22,717 nt of DNA from an uncultured Collinsella sp. (GCA_900755685.1 CAAEHI010000031.1:1-22717); one strand, 5' to 3'. Shown: positions 13,856 to 22,468, counted from the stretch's first letter. Notes: a model not told the origin generated them from the sequence alone. Made by a program: numbers and translations.

Positions 13856-14386
13856 GTGAGTTATTTGGATCTGGCTCGGGGTCGGTATTCTTGTCGTGAG
13901 TTTGAAGATCGGGCTGTGGAGCAGGCTGTGGTGGATGCCATTGTTGAGGCTGGGCGGATTGCTCCTTCTGCTTGTAATAATCATCCTTCTCGTGTGATGG
14001 TGCTGGATACGCCTGAGCTTCTGGAGAAGGCTGCTGCTTGTCAGCCTCGGTTTGCTCGTGATGGATCTATCTTTGGCGCTCCGCTCATCTTCCTTATTTG
14101 TAGCGTTACCGAAGACGCTTGGGTGCGCCCGTATGACCAGATGAATTCCAGTGAAATCGATACGTCCATAGTGTGCGATCAGATGATGATGGAGGCCACC
14201 GAGCAGGGCCTGGGAACGTGCTGGGTATGCCATTTTAAGCCTGAGGTGGCACAGGAGCGGTTCAACCTGCCCGAGGGCGTCTATCCCTATCACATGCTCG
14301 TCTGTGGATATCCTGCCGACCACATCGCCGATCCCGAGCATCGCGAGGCCCGTACCATTCCCCTCTCCGACTTCCTCCTCAAGTAG
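13856..14386 (+). CDS. Nitroreductase family protein
   Basis: A 176-aa flavoenzyme of the nitroreductase superfamily (FMN-dependent NAD(P)H oxidoreductase). N-terminal RGRYSCREFEDRAV is the FMN-phosphate-binding Arg/Ser segment, AGRIAPSACNNHPSRVMV the usual APSxxNxQPW-like loop, ATEQGLGTCWVCHF the central glycine motif, and VCGYPAD the C-terminal strand. GTG 13856 is chosen: GGAGGG (13843-13848) lies 7 nt upstream, while the in-frame ATG at 13817 lacks an SD. Codons up to about 14070 almost never end in C, whereas downstream codons are the C-rich type of the neighbours. Two terminators follow. Substrate not inferable. Confidence 0.88.
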   Translation: MSYLDLARGRYSCREFEDRAVEQAVVDAIVEAGRIAPSACNNHPSRVMVLDTPELLEKAAACQPRFARDGSIFGAPLIFLICSVTEDAWVRPYDQMNSSEIDTSIVCDQMMMEATEQGLGTCWVCHFKPEVAQERFNLPEGVYPYHMLVCGYPADHIADPEHREARTIPLSDFLLK

Positions 14387-14412
14387 GTTTTGGGACATGC
14401 CTTAAAACCTAC
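14383..14412. repeat. Small inverted repeat overlapping the nitroreductase stop
   Basis: GTAGGTTTT (14383-14391) pairs with AAAACCTAC (14404-14412); the first arm contains the TAG stop. The loop has GGGACATGCC, slightly resembling the GGACAGGCACC core of the 8390-8426 palindrome. Function unclear. Confidence 0.4.
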
Positions 14413-14433
14413 CCTTGACCGCTCACCCGTTCG

Positions 14434-14471
14434 CCGAGTTCTGCGCCATTATGTGCAGGGCTCGGTTTTTT
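14434..14471 (+). terminator. Intrinsic terminator of the nitroreductase gene
   Basis: An 11-bp stem CCGAGTTCTGC/GCAGGGCTCGG (two G-U pairs, 14434-14444 with 14455-14465) and a 10-nt loop are followed by TTTTTT (14466-14471). Confidence 0.85.
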
Positions 14472-14496
14472 ATGTTGCGCGCCCCTGCACAGTCAT

Positions 14497-14525
14497 AAAA
14501 AAGGACCCGCAAGCTGCGGGTCCTT
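14497..14525 (-). terminator. Terminator of divIVA (bidirectional geometry)
   Basis: An 11-bp stem (14501-14511 with 14515-14525) has an AGC loop. On the minus strand it is followed by a run of six T (14502-14497, partly in the stem), 28 nt after the divIVA stop. The plus-strand side also carries TTTCT, so it may back up the nitroreductase terminator. Confidence 0.88.
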
Positions 14526-14552
14526 TCTAGGCACTAAATTGTAGGCCGAATG

Positions 14553-15227
14553 TTAGTCCAGGTCGTCGGCAGCAAAGTTGTCGATCGGGGCGAAGGGATC
14601 GGCCACGGGGACAACCGGGTCAGCGACGGGCAGCGGCTCGGCGGGAACAGTCACTGCAGGAGAAGCGGCAGAACCGACCGGCGTGGAAGCCATCAGATCG
14701 GCCGGGAAGGAATTCTGGGCATCGTCCATGAAGTGCTGGATGAGCTTGAGATACTCTGCCTTGAACTCCTCACGGGAAGCCTTGAGACGATCGATCTCCT
14801 CGAGCTCGGCCTGCTTCTCGGTCAGAGCCTGGCGGATAACCTCGCGGGCCTTGGCGTCAGCCTCGTTGCGGATACGCTCAGCGTTCTCGTTGGCATCGTT
14901 GACGATGGTCTCAGCGGTCTGCTGGGCAGCGATCAGGGCAGCGGAAATCTGGCGCTCCTGAGCGGAGAAGTCAGGGGCGGGAGCAGCCACGGGGGCGGCA
15001 GGAACGGCCTGGGCGGTGGCATCCTGAGCCTGGGCAAGCTGAGCCTGCGCATCGGCAAGCTGCTGCTCGGTAGCAGTCAGACGACCCTTAAGGTCGACGA
15101 TCTTAGCGAGCATAGCGTCAACCTCGGAGGACAGCGTCTCCAAGAAGACGTCGACCTCGGCAGGATCGTAGCCACGCTTGGCCTCAGAGAAAGTCTGAGC
15201 CTGGATGTCTGCAGGGGTAATAGCCAT
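14553..15227 (-). CDS. divIVA: DivIVA cell-division/polarity protein
   Basis: A 224-aa cytoplasmic protein that binds curved membrane at poles and septa. The N-terminal lipid-binding domain is clear: ITPADIQAQTFSEAKRGYDPAEVDVFL (residues 3-29). Coiled coil follows at about 30-72, an Ala/Pro linker at 73-86, a second long coiled coil at about 88-170 (AERIRNEADAKAREVIRQ), and an Ala/Pro/Val/Asp-rich disordered tail from 180 ending in NFAADDLD. The start has AAGGAG 7 nt upstream. It is the last gene of the yggS-sepF-yggT-divIVA cluster and is followed by a strong terminator. In Actinobacteria such proteins (Wag31) organise polar growth; that role here is inferred. Confidence 0.95.
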   Translation of the reverse strand: MAITPADIQAQTFSEAKRGYDPAEVDVFLETLSSEVDAMLAKIVDLKGRLTATEQQLADAQAQLAQAQDATAQAVPAAPVAAPAPDFSAQERQISAALIAAQQTAETIVNDANENAERIRNEADAKAREVIRQALTEKQAELEEIDRLKASREEFKAEYLKLIQHFMDDAQNSFPADLMASTPVGSAASPAVTVPAEPLPVADPVVPVADPFAPIDNFAADDLD

Positions 15228-15288
15228 AACAAGTCTCCTTTTTCATCGCCTCGGCGCTACACGCCCGACGTAAGTTACTAAGACAGTT

Positions 15289-15570
15289 CTACACGAGTAT
15301 ACCTATAAGAAGCTGCAGAACCAGCCTCTGCACCAACTGCAACGCAATAATCGCAACGACCGGCGAAAAATCGATACCGCCCATCGGCGGGATGAAACGA
15401 CGGAACAGGTTGAGCCACGGACCGCACACGCTATCAAGCACCGCAGCAATATCCTGAAGCAAACCACCCTGCTTCATGGGAATCCACGTCATAAAGCAGT
15501 AGACGACAATGAGCGTGGAATAGAAGTTGAACAGCGTGTTGACCAGCTGGACGATAGTGTAGATGTTGAT
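15289..15570 (-). CDS. yggT: YggT/YlmG family membrane protein with apparent ATC start
   Basis: A 93-aa membrane protein of the YggT family, with two hydrophobic segments: YTIVQLVNTLFNFYSTLIVV-type N-terminal helix and a C-terminal VVAIIALQLVQRLVLQLLIGIL helix. The family loop WLNLFRRFIPPMGGIDFSPVVA is intact. YlmG proteins associate with the division machinery and membrane organisation. The first ATG in frame (15492) would remove the entire first helix. No ATG/GTG/TTG lies between it and the sepF stop at 15592. A strong SD GAGGAG (15582-15577) sits 6 nt before ATC AAC ATC TAC, the place where homologues start, so ATC at 15570 is proposed as initiator. If wrong, the gene is either N-terminally damaged or coupled to sepF in the same frame. 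Confidence 0.8.
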   Translation of the reverse strand: MNIYTIVQLVNTLFNFYSTLIVVYCFMTWIPMKQGGLLQDIAAVLDSVCGPWLNLFRRFIPPMGGIDFSPVVAIIALQLVQRLVLQLLIGILV

Positions 15571-15591
15571 GGGAATCTCCTCGTCTTGTCT

Positions 15592-16314
15592 TTACTTAAG
15601 GTAGCCGTCGGCACGAAGCTTCTTGAGATCGGAATCTTTGACCTCGCAACCGGCGGGCAGCACCATGAACACGCGGTCGCCCACCTCCTTGACCGTGGCA
15701 CCCAGACCGCAGGCAAAGCCGTAAGAGAAGTCCAAGACGCGCTTGGCAACTTCGGTGCGTACGCCCACAAAAATCAGTGCGACAGGCTGCTTGGTGCGAA
15801 CGCGGCGCACCACAGTCTCCACGTCGTCATAGCTCTCGGGGCGCAGGACATAGGCCGGCAGCTGCGGCGTGGCGTTGATGATATTGCTCGCATAGGCCGA
15901 GGCATCGCTCGGTGCAGGCGCGGGTGCAGCGGCGGCACGGGCGCGGGTATTCTCGGCGTAGCTCGACGGCGTGTCATAGGCACCAGGACGATAACCGCTC
16001 GCAACACTGTCCTGCGAGCGCGAAGGCGGGTTATACGTCGTGGCATGGCGGGAGTCATCGCCGACCAGCTGACCGGAGCGCGTATACACGGCAACCGACT
16101 CAGCTTCACCGCGGCGCGTCTGGCCAAGCAGGCCGTTGCTCGGCTCGTCTTGGGTGTAGAAGCCCTCGCCCGAAGCACCACTGTAGCCGTTGTTCTGATA
16201 GCCATCGTCGTAGCCGTCATCGTAGCCGTAGTCGTCGTCCTGGCCATAACCCTGGTCGTAACCCTGCTGGCCGCCCAGGTGCATCTTATTTTTAATCTCG
16301 TCAAGGAAGCCCAT
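15592..16314 (-). CDS. sepF: SepF cell-division protein
   Basis: A 240-aa protein that tethers and bundles FtsZ at the septal membrane. The N-terminal amphipathic membrane-targeting helix MGFLDEIKNKM is present (1-11). A Tyr/Gly/Asp-rich low-complexity linker follows (about 15-45, repeats like DDGYDDGY), then a second disordered part to 150, and the SepF dimerisation/FtsZ-binding domain (about 153-225: VLRPESYDDVETVVRRVRT, ALIFVGVRTEVAKRVLDF, VGDRVFMVLP). It is longer than the usual about 150 aa because of the linker. ATG 16314 has AGAGGAC upstream; an in-frame ATG at 16365 precedes it but lacks family similarity. It lies 60 nt downstream of yggS and 21 nt upstream of yggT. Confidence 0.96.
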   Translation of the reverse strand: MGFLDEIKNKMHLGGQQGYDQGYGQDDDYGYDDGYDDGYQNNGYSGASGEGFYTQDEPSNGLLGQTRRGEAESVAVYTRSGQLVGDDSRHATTYNPPSRSQDSVASGYRPGAYDTPSSYAENTRARAAAAPAPAPSDASAYASNIINATPQLPAYVLRPESYDDVETVVRRVRTKQPVALIFVGVRTEVAKRVLDFSYGFACGLGATVKEVGDRVFMVLPAGCEVKDSDLKKLRADGYLK

Positions 16315-16374
16315 GGTTGTGTCCTCTCGCGGTTTAGTGCAGGCGCCCCGATAATCAGTGCGCACTTCAGAGCC

Positions 16375-17112
16375 TTATTTTACTGCAAACTCCGGGCTAA
16401 ATACTACCCTGCCCAGGCGAACGAGCGTAGAGCCCTCCTCAAGGGCAGACTCAAAGTCCTCGCTCATACCGCAGGAAAGCTCAGGCAGGTTCAAATCGGG
16501 ATGCGCCGCCTCCAGCTCATCCCTCAGCTCACGAAGCCCCGCAAAGGTGCGGCGTGCCACATCCTTATTCCCCCGGGGCGCCATAGTCATAAGCCCCTGT
16601 ACGCAAATTCCCTCAAGTTCTGCAAGCTCACCCGCGGCGGCGCGAATCTCATCGGGTGAAAAGCCTCCCTTCGACTCCTCACCACTCACATTGACCTCAA
16701 TGAGCACACGCTGGGGACCGACGAGCTCGCCTGCCTCAATCTTGCGAACAGCACGGCTCGAGATCGCCTGCGCCAGATGCAGCGAACCCACCGAGTGAAT
16801 CAGCTCGGCTGAGCCCAGCACCGCATTGATCTTATTGGTCTGCAGGTTGCCGATCATATCGAAGCGCACCTCGGGCAGCTCCGGATGCTCCGCCAGACCC
16901 GTGAGCTTGCGAACCAGCTCCTGCGGGCGGTTCTCGGCAAAATGGCGATACCCCGCCTGGATGGCGGCAACGGTCTCATCGACACCAACGGTCTTGGACA
17001 CGGCAATGAGGCTCGCGGCGTCGTGGGGACGGCCCGCGCGATCGAGCGCCGCATAAAAACGTTCCAGAATCTGCTCGCGGCGAGCGCGCATCAAGTCCAA
17101 ATAGTTATCCAT
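16375..17112 (-). CDS. yggS: YggS family PLP homeostasis protein (PLPBP)
   Basis: A 245-aa pyridoxal-5'-phosphate-binding single-domain alanine-racemase-fold protein; family members regulate PLP and amino-acid homeostasis and have no confirmed enzyme activity. The PLP lysine is Lys40 in LIAVSKTV. Other family motifs are HFAENRPQEL, FDMIGNLQTNK, VNVSGEESKGGF, LMTMAP, LSCGMSEDFESA and VRLGRVVF. The family's GENR is AENR here. ATG 17112 is chosen (GGAGG 9 nt upstream); an in-frame ATG at 17196 reads into the phoU-side hairpin. It is the ylmE position of the ylm cluster, upstream of sepF. Confidence 0.95.
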   Translation of the reverse strand: MDNYLDLMRARREQILERFYAALDRAGRPHDAASLIAVSKTVGVDETVAAIQAGYRHFAENRPQELVRKLTGLAEHPELPEVRFDMIGNLQTNKINAVLGSAELIHSVGSLHLAQAISSRAVRKIEAGELVGPQRVLIEVNVSGEESKGGFSPDEIRAAAGELAELEGICVQGLMTMAPRGNKDVARRTFAGLRELRDELEAAHPDLNLPELSCGMSEDFESALEEGSTLVRLGRVVFSPEFAVK

Positions 17113-17162
17113 TGCCAATCGCCTCCGCTGACAGCCAAACAAGTAGTCCCATGCTAACGCAA

Positions 17163-17194
17163 GAGCGCGGCCCCGCATGTGCAAGGCCGCGCTC
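17163..17194 (-). terminator. Hairpin between phoU and yggS, weak terminator
   Basis: A perfect 10-bp GC-rich stem (17163-17172 with 17185-17194) has a 12-nt loop, 38 nt after the phoU stop. The minus-strand continuation is TTGCGTTAG, a poor U-run, so termination may be partial and yggS-sepF-yggT-divIVA could be read through from the pst operon. Confidence 0.45.
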
Positions 17195-17231
17195 ACTTAG
17201 GTATTTACAATCTTTCGACGAACGGGGTTAC

Positions 17232-18089
17232 TTACTCCTCGTCGTCCTCGCCATCGTCCTCATCCTCAAGATGATCGAGCAGGTAGCGAAGACCCTCGCT
17301 GACCTCGTTAACGGGCACCTTGGCAACGTAGCGTGCATCGACGGCGGGCCTCATGATAACACCCTCGCCCGAAGGCACGCGCATGCTCTCGAGCTCATCC
17401 TCATCAGTGCAGGCGATATCACCGGCAGTCATACGCTGTCCGGTCAACAGGAAGGTCAGACGGCAGGCGGCATCGATGGAAATCGAGGCGATGCGATCGA
17501 GATAGCGCGATACCATGATGGCGCGGCGCAGGTCGTCATAGTTGCTGTCGTCGTCCATAAAATCGCCCGTGTCCATGCGGTTAAAGGTGCGGAAGAACTT
17601 CTCGTAGGCGGCGTGCACTGGCTCGTCCTCGACGGCCAAGTTGCAGATGATGGACATGTCGTTGGTGACGAGCGCGGAAAGCGAAGAGCCCAGCACCTGG
17701 TAGACGGCCTCAGCCTCGGCCTCGACCGTGCCGACAAGCTCCTTGGGCAGCGAGATGTCGGCCTTGATCATATGACGCGTGGCGCGGCAAATCTGGCGAA
17801 CCTTATCGGTCATGCGCTGCAGGTTAAAGTCGACGTAGATGATCGTCTGCAGCAAGCGGAAGTCGGAGGCGACCGGTGACTGCGTGGCAATCAGGTTGTA
17901 GCAGACGGCCTCCAGGTTGGCGCAGCGTGCGTCAATCGAAAGCGTGCGCTTCTTGGTCTTGGTGGCGAGCTTGCGGTCGTCGGTAACATAGGCCCTCACG
18001 GCATCGTGGAGGGCCAGATCGACGGCCTCGTAGATGCTCAGCATCTCGTGGCGGGCCTCGATGAGCTGACGGGAAAACAGTTTGCGCAT
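17232..18089 (-). CDS. phoU: PhoU phosphate signalling regulator with C-terminal extension
   Basis: A 285-aa cytosolic regulator that links the Pst transporter to the PhoR-type sensor kinase and represses the Pho response when phosphate is sufficient. The two PhoU helical repeats (about 10-105 and 120-215) carry LQRMTDKVRQICR and SRYLDRIASISIDAA, the metal/PstB-contact helices. Typical PhoU ends near residue 220; here an extra about 60 residues follow, including VAKVPVNEVSEGLRYLLDHL and a strongly acidic end (EDEDDGEDDEE). The start has GGAGTG upstream. It is the last gene of the pst operon, 92 nt after pstB. Confidence 0.95.
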   Translation of the reverse strand: MRKLFSRQLIEARHEMLSIYEAVDLALHDAVRAYVTDDRKLATKTKKRTLSIDARCANLEAVCYNLIATQSPVASDFRLLQTIIYVDFNLQRMTDKVRQICRATRHMIKADISLPKELVGTVEAEAEAVYQVLGSSLSALVTNDMSIICNLAVEDEPVHAAYEKFFRTFNRMDTGDFMDDDSNYDDLRRAIMVSRYLDRIASISIDAACRLTFLLTGQRMTAGDIACTDEDELESMRVPSGEGVIMRPAVDARYVAKVPVNEVSEGLRYLLDHLEDEDDGEDDEE

Positions 18090-18181
18090 GGTTCACTCCA
18101 ATCAGTTGGGTGCGGTCATGCCGCCCGCACAGTGAATACGCACCGGACCAGGTCCGATCGGCTTGGGACTAGTCGCACCGA

Positions 18182-18985
<804 letters not shown>

Positions 18986-18997
18986 GGGACTCCTTAA

Positions 18998-19903
18998 CTA
19001 GCGACGCTTACGCGACAGGAAGCGCGCAAACAGGTTGAAGGCCAAAATGATCACCATCAGCAAGAGCGCAGTGCCGTAGGCTGCGTTCATGTTGATGCCG
19101 TCGTTGGCAAGCAGGTACAGGTGAACCGTCATGGGGCGGCCGGAATCGAGCGGCGAAATAGGCAGGTTGATGGCCTGGCCCATGGTGTAGAGCACCACCG
19201 CGGTCTCGCCAATGGCACGGCCGATGGCGAGGACGATGCCCGTGGCAATACGGCCAAAGGCAGAAGGAAGCACGATCTTGGAGACAACCTGCCACTTGGT
19301 GGCGCCCAGGCCGTACGCGCCCCAACGGATATAGCGCGGAACGGCGCGAATGGCCTCTTCGGTGGTGCGCATGACGATGGGGAGCATCAAGAGCGCGAGT
19401 GCCAGAGCGGCAGAGACCATCGAAAGGCCCAGGCCCATAGCCTCGACAAACAAGGCGTAGCCAAACAGGCCCATAACGATGGAGGGCACCGAGGCCAAAG
19501 CGTCAGCAGCGTAGCGAATGAGCTCGACGACCTTGCCCTGCTTGGCGTACTCGGCCAGATAGACGGCTGCCAGCACAGCGATCGGCGTGCAGATAAGCAT
19601 GGCGAGCGCCGTCACGTAGACGGTCGAGACGATCGTGGGCCAAATTCCGCCCTCGGCGTTGACGCCCTGGGGCCAACCGAAGATAAAGTCGAGCGAGATG
19701 TGTGGCAGGCCGTTGATGACCACGTAGGCGATGATAGCGACCAGCACCAGCGTGGTGATGTAGGCAGCGGCACGGAACACGCCAAGCATGATCTTGTTGG
19801 ACAGGTCCTTGTTGATGCGGCCCTTCTTGCCGTGGGAAAGGGCACGCTTGATGCGCTCGCGCGACGAGGTCGCATCGACCGTCGCGTCAACGGAATCGGA
19901 CAT
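18998..19903 (-). CDS. pstA: Phosphate ABC transporter permease PstA
   Basis: A 301-aa inner-membrane permease with a cytoplasmic basic N-terminus (about 1-38) and six predicted TM segments. The PstA features are VPSIVMGLFGYALFV, RTTEEAIRAVP and the EAA loop YGLGATKWQVVSKIVLP, then AIGRAIGETAVVL. It forms the channel with PstC. Its Shine-Dalgarno (AGAGGGGG) lies within the last codons of pstC and only 3 nt separate the two genes, so translation is coupled. Confidence 0.97.
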   Translation of the reverse strand: MSDSVDATVDATSSRERIKRALSHGKKGRINKDLSNKIMLGVFRAAAYITTLVLVAIIAYVVINGLPHISLDFIFGWPQGVNAEGGIWPTIVSTVYVTALAMLICTPIAVLAAVYLAEYAKQGKVVELIRYAADALASVPSIVMGLFGYALFVEAMGLGLSMVSAALALALLMLPIVMRTTEEAIRAVPRYIRWGAYGLGATKWQVVSKIVLPSAFGRIATGIVLAIGRAIGETAVVLYTMGQAINLPISPLDSGRPMTVHLYLLANDGINMNAAYGTALLLMVIILAFNLFARFLSRKRR

Positions 19904-19906
19904 AGC

Positions 19907-20833
19907 CTACCCCCTCTTCTTCTTGGAAATCAGACGGACGATGCCCACCAGTGTGGCGGAGATGATAAACAGGACCACGCCCATGCCGAACAGCGCCGAG
20001 CGGTGCAGACCCGAGGAATAGCTCATGTCGAGCGCAATCTGGCTCGTGAGCGTCGAGATGGGGCTCGCAATGCTATCGGGAATAACCGGGGCGTTACCCA
20101 CGACCATGAGCACGGCCATGGTCTCGCCGATGGCACGGCCCATACCCAGCACGATGGCATCCACGATACCCAGCTTGGCGGCAGGTAACACGACCTTATA
20201 GATGGTCTGCCACTTGGTGGCGCCCATGGCATACGATGCCTCGCGAATGCCCATGGGAATGGAATTGAGAGCATCGATGGTGAGCGTGGTGATGGTAGGG
20301 ACGATCATGATGGCGAGCACAAACCACGCCGTCAGCGCACCAAAACCAAGGCCGCCGGTCAGTTGTGCGATAAACGGGCGGATGATGATCATGCCAAAGA
20401 AGCCGTAGATGATGGAGGGTATGCCCGCCAGCAGGTCAACGGCGGGGCTGATGAGCTTGCGCACGCGCTTGCTGGCAATCTCGACCAGGTAAACGGCCGT
20501 ACCCACGCCCAGCGGCACGCCCATGGCGAGCGCACCGACGGTCACCAGACCCGAGCCGGCAAGCAGCGACAAGATGCCGTAGTGGCCCTCGGAAGGCGCC
20601 CACGTAAAGCTAAAGAAGTCCGCCAGACCGATGTCAGTAAAGACGGGCAGCGCCGAGTACGTGGTAAAGACAAAAATCAGGATGACGGTAACGACCGCCA
20701 AAAACGCGCAGGCAAAGAAGATCCACTGCAGCGCCTTCTCCTTGATATAGGTACTGCGCGATACGAGCGCCAGCTCGCGCTTCTTGGGTGCCTGAGCATT
20801 CTGCTCAGTCTGGGAGTTTTCCTGTGCTTCCAT
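19907..20833 (-). CDS. pstC: Phosphate ABC transporter permease PstC
   Basis: A 308-aa inner-membrane permease with a Gln/Glu-rich cytoplasmic N-terminus (about 1-35), then six predicted TM segments. PstC-type motifs are AGIPSIIYGFFGMI, the EAA loop ASYAMGATKWQTIYKVVLPAA, GMGRAIGETMAVLMVVGN and TSQIALDM. ATG 20833 is preferred (GGGGAG 8 nt upstream, 1 nt after the pstS stop); a GTG at 20842 would overlap pstS but has the SD directly adjacent. It pairs with PstA as the membrane channel. Confidence 0.97.
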   Translation of the reverse strand: MEAQENSQTEQNAQAPKKRELALVSRSTYIKEKALQWIFFACAFLAVVTVILIFVFTTYSALPVFTDIGLADFFSFTWAPSEGHYGILSLLAGSGLVTVGALAMGVPLGVGTAVYLVEIASKRVRKLISPAVDLLAGIPSIIYGFFGMIIIRPFIAQLTGGLGFGALTAWFVLAIMIVPTITTLTIDALNSIPMGIREASYAMGATKWQTIYKVVLPAAKLGIVDAIVLGMGRAIGETMAVLMVVGNAPVIPDSIASPISTLTSQIALDMSYSSGLHRSALFGMGVVLFIISATLVGIVRLISKKKRG

Positions 20834-20834
20834 G

Positions 20835-21671
20835 CTACTCACTCCCCTTCTCGTCGTTGGTGACGGGAATAAAGCCCGCCTCGCGAATCTGCTTGTCCAT
20901 CTTTTCGGACGTCACGTAGTCGATGTAATCCTGCGCCTGCTGCGAAGGCGCACCCTTCACAAAGAAGTAAAGGTCGCGCGAGATGGGATAGCCGCCACTC
21001 GCGACCGTCTTCTCGGACGCCTCAACATGATTGACCGAGACAGCCTTGACCGAGGTCTTGGCGTTGAGGCTATCGACGAAGCCCAGCGAAATGTAGCCGA
21101 TGGCCCCACGCGAACGAGATACCACGTCGCGCACCTGGCCCGTACCCGAAAGAACAGCCGAGCGGCGATCGAACGGCGTGCCATCCATCACGATGGTACG
21201 GAAGGCCTCGCGCGTACCGGACGCCTCGTCTCGGTTGATGACCTGAATCCTCAGGTCCTCGCCACCGACCTCTTTCCAATTGGTAATCTTGCCGGCGTAG
21301 ATATCGCGGAGCTGCTCGGTCGAGAGGTTATCGACGGGGTTGTCGTCGTTCACGATGACCGCAATACCGTCGTGGGCAATGACGATGGGAGTCAGGCCCA
21401 GATCCTGTTCGTCGGCATTGAGTCCACGGGAGGAGCTGGCGATATCGGCCGTGCCGGCGCTGACGGCCTCGATCCCAGCGGAAGAACCCAAACCGGAAAC
21501 GAGCACGTCGATGCCGGTCTCCTCCTTAAAGCCCTCGGCCGCAATCTCGGCGATAGGAAGGCAGGTCGTGGAGCCGGCCACGGTAATGGAAGAGGTAGAA
21601 GATCCCGAAGAACAGGCGCACAGCGTAAGCGTAAACACAGCGGCGCTCAGGACCGATACGATCTTTCTCAT
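20835..21671 (-). CDS. pstS: Phosphate-binding lipoprotein PstS
   Basis: A 278-aa surface-anchored substrate-binding protein. The signal peptide MRKIVSVLSAAVFTLTLCAC ends in a lipobox L-C-A-C with the lipidated Cys at 20. Phosphate-binding features are ITVAGSTTCLPIAE (family GST), GLGSSAGIEAV, ADIASSSRGL, and NRDEASGTREAF (R-x-x-SGT). It has the standard bacterial cluster-4-like length. Its ATG overlaps the pgeF stop as ATGA, and no strong SD is visible within pgeF, so expression is expected to depend on translational coupling to pgeF. Confidence 0.97.
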   Translation of the reverse strand: MRKIVSVLSAAVFTLTLCACSSGSSTSSITVAGSTTCLPIAEIAAEGFKEETGIDVLVSGLGSSAGIEAVSAGTADIASSSRGLNADEQDLGLTPIVIAHDGIAVIVNDDNPVDNLSTEQLRDIYAGKITNWKEVGGEDLRIQVINRDEASGTREAFRTIVMDGTPFDRRSAVLSGTGQVRDVVSRSRGAIGYISLGFVDSLNAKTSVKAVSVNHVEASEKTVASGGYPISRDLYFFVKGAPSQQAQDYIDYVTSEKMDKQIREAGFIPVTNDEKGSE

Positions 21672-22468
21672 AGCATCACGCCGATCGCAGCATGGCGCCC
21701 ACAGGTGCCGTCCTCGTTACGGTAGGAATAAAAGCGGTCGTTCTGACGCACGGTCGAAAGCTGGGTATCCACGATATTATCCGCGTCGACACCGACATCT
21801 ACCAGCGCCTCGCGAATGGCAGCGGAAAGATCAAGCATGCGAGAGGTATTCGCATCGATGCAAGAGAACTCGGCGGCAAAGCGATCCATGAGTTCCTGGG
21901 ATACCTCATATTCGTCACCCAAGATATGGGGGCCGATATAGGCGGAAACGTCGCTCGCATCGCAACCGGCAGCATCGCAAAGCGCCTGGCACGCCTTGGC
22001 GGAAATACGTGCAATCGTGCCCTTCCAACCGGAGTGCACCACGGCAAATCCGCCGGGGGCCACCAGCACCACGGGAACGCAGTCGGCAAAGCAGAGCAGC
22101 ACGGGCACGTTATACGCCGTGCAGACGATGGCATCACAGCCCTCGGCAATCTGCTCGCGAACGTCCTCAAGGTCATCGGCGCCGTTCGAGGTCACCGCAA
22201 CGATATGATCACCATGGACCTGATTGGGAACGAGCAGGTTGTGCTCGCACTCGGCGGCACCCATAGCCTCGAGCGCACGACGACGATTTTCTTGAACAGC
22301 AAAGGGGTCATCGCCAACATGCGAGCCCAAGTTGAGTGAGGAGTACGCATCTTCGGAAACGCCACCGGCGCGCTCGGTGAAGGCAAAGCGAACATCGGAT
22401 GTCGCGCCCTCCACCAACGTAACTCCATCATGGTCGACACGCGAAACTTTGTCCGCACGTGCTGCCAT
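21668..22468 (-). CDS. pgeF: Peptidoglycan editing factor PgeF (YfiH/YlmD, laccase domain)
   Basis: A 266-aa multicopper-oxidoreductase-like (DUF152) protein; homologues remove mis-incorporated Ser/Gly-containing muropeptides (PgeF) or act on purine nucleosides. The active-site His/Cys/His set is visible: NQVHGDHI (His85), CFADCVPVVL (Cys130) and VVHSGWKGT (His145), with the family motifs FTERAGGVS, SSLNLGSHVGDD and YIGPHI. ATG 22468 is chosen: AGGAGG lies 7 nt upstream, whereas an in-frame ATG at 22489 has none. It stands first in the operon and overlaps pstS by 4 nt. It occupies the ylmD position relative to the downstream yggS-sepF-yggT-divIVA genes. Confidence 0.95.
   Translation of the reverse strand: MAARADKVSRVDHDGVTLVEGATSDVRFAFTERAGGVSEDAYSSLNLGSHVGDDPFAVQENRRRALEAMGAAECEHNLLVPNQVHGDHIVAVTSNGADDLEDVREQIAEGCDAIVCTAYNVPVLLCFADCVPVVLVAPGGFAVVHSGWKGTIARISAKACQALCDAAGCDASDVSAYIGPHILGDEYEVSQELMDRFAAEFSCIDANTSRMLDLSAAIREALVDVGVDADNIVDTQLSTVRQNDRFYSYRNEDGTCGRHAAIGVML

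Noticed and set aside
13559..14398. 279-codon minus-strand frame opposite the nitroreductase
   Set aside because: Shadow of the nitroreductase and of the hairpin; no conserved motif.
18143..18155. CGGACC-A-GGTCCG palindrome between pstB and phoU
   Set aside because: Short, GC-rich, no T-run and no promoter nearby; insufficient to call a regulatory site.
19121..20188. 355-codon plus-strand open frame opposite pstA/pstC
   Set aside because: His/Asp/Gly-rich antisense reading of two conserved permeases; no SD, no recognisable domain.
20835..20842. GTG at 20842 as pstC start overlapping pstS
   Set aside because: The SD would touch the start codon; ATG 20833 has proper spacing.
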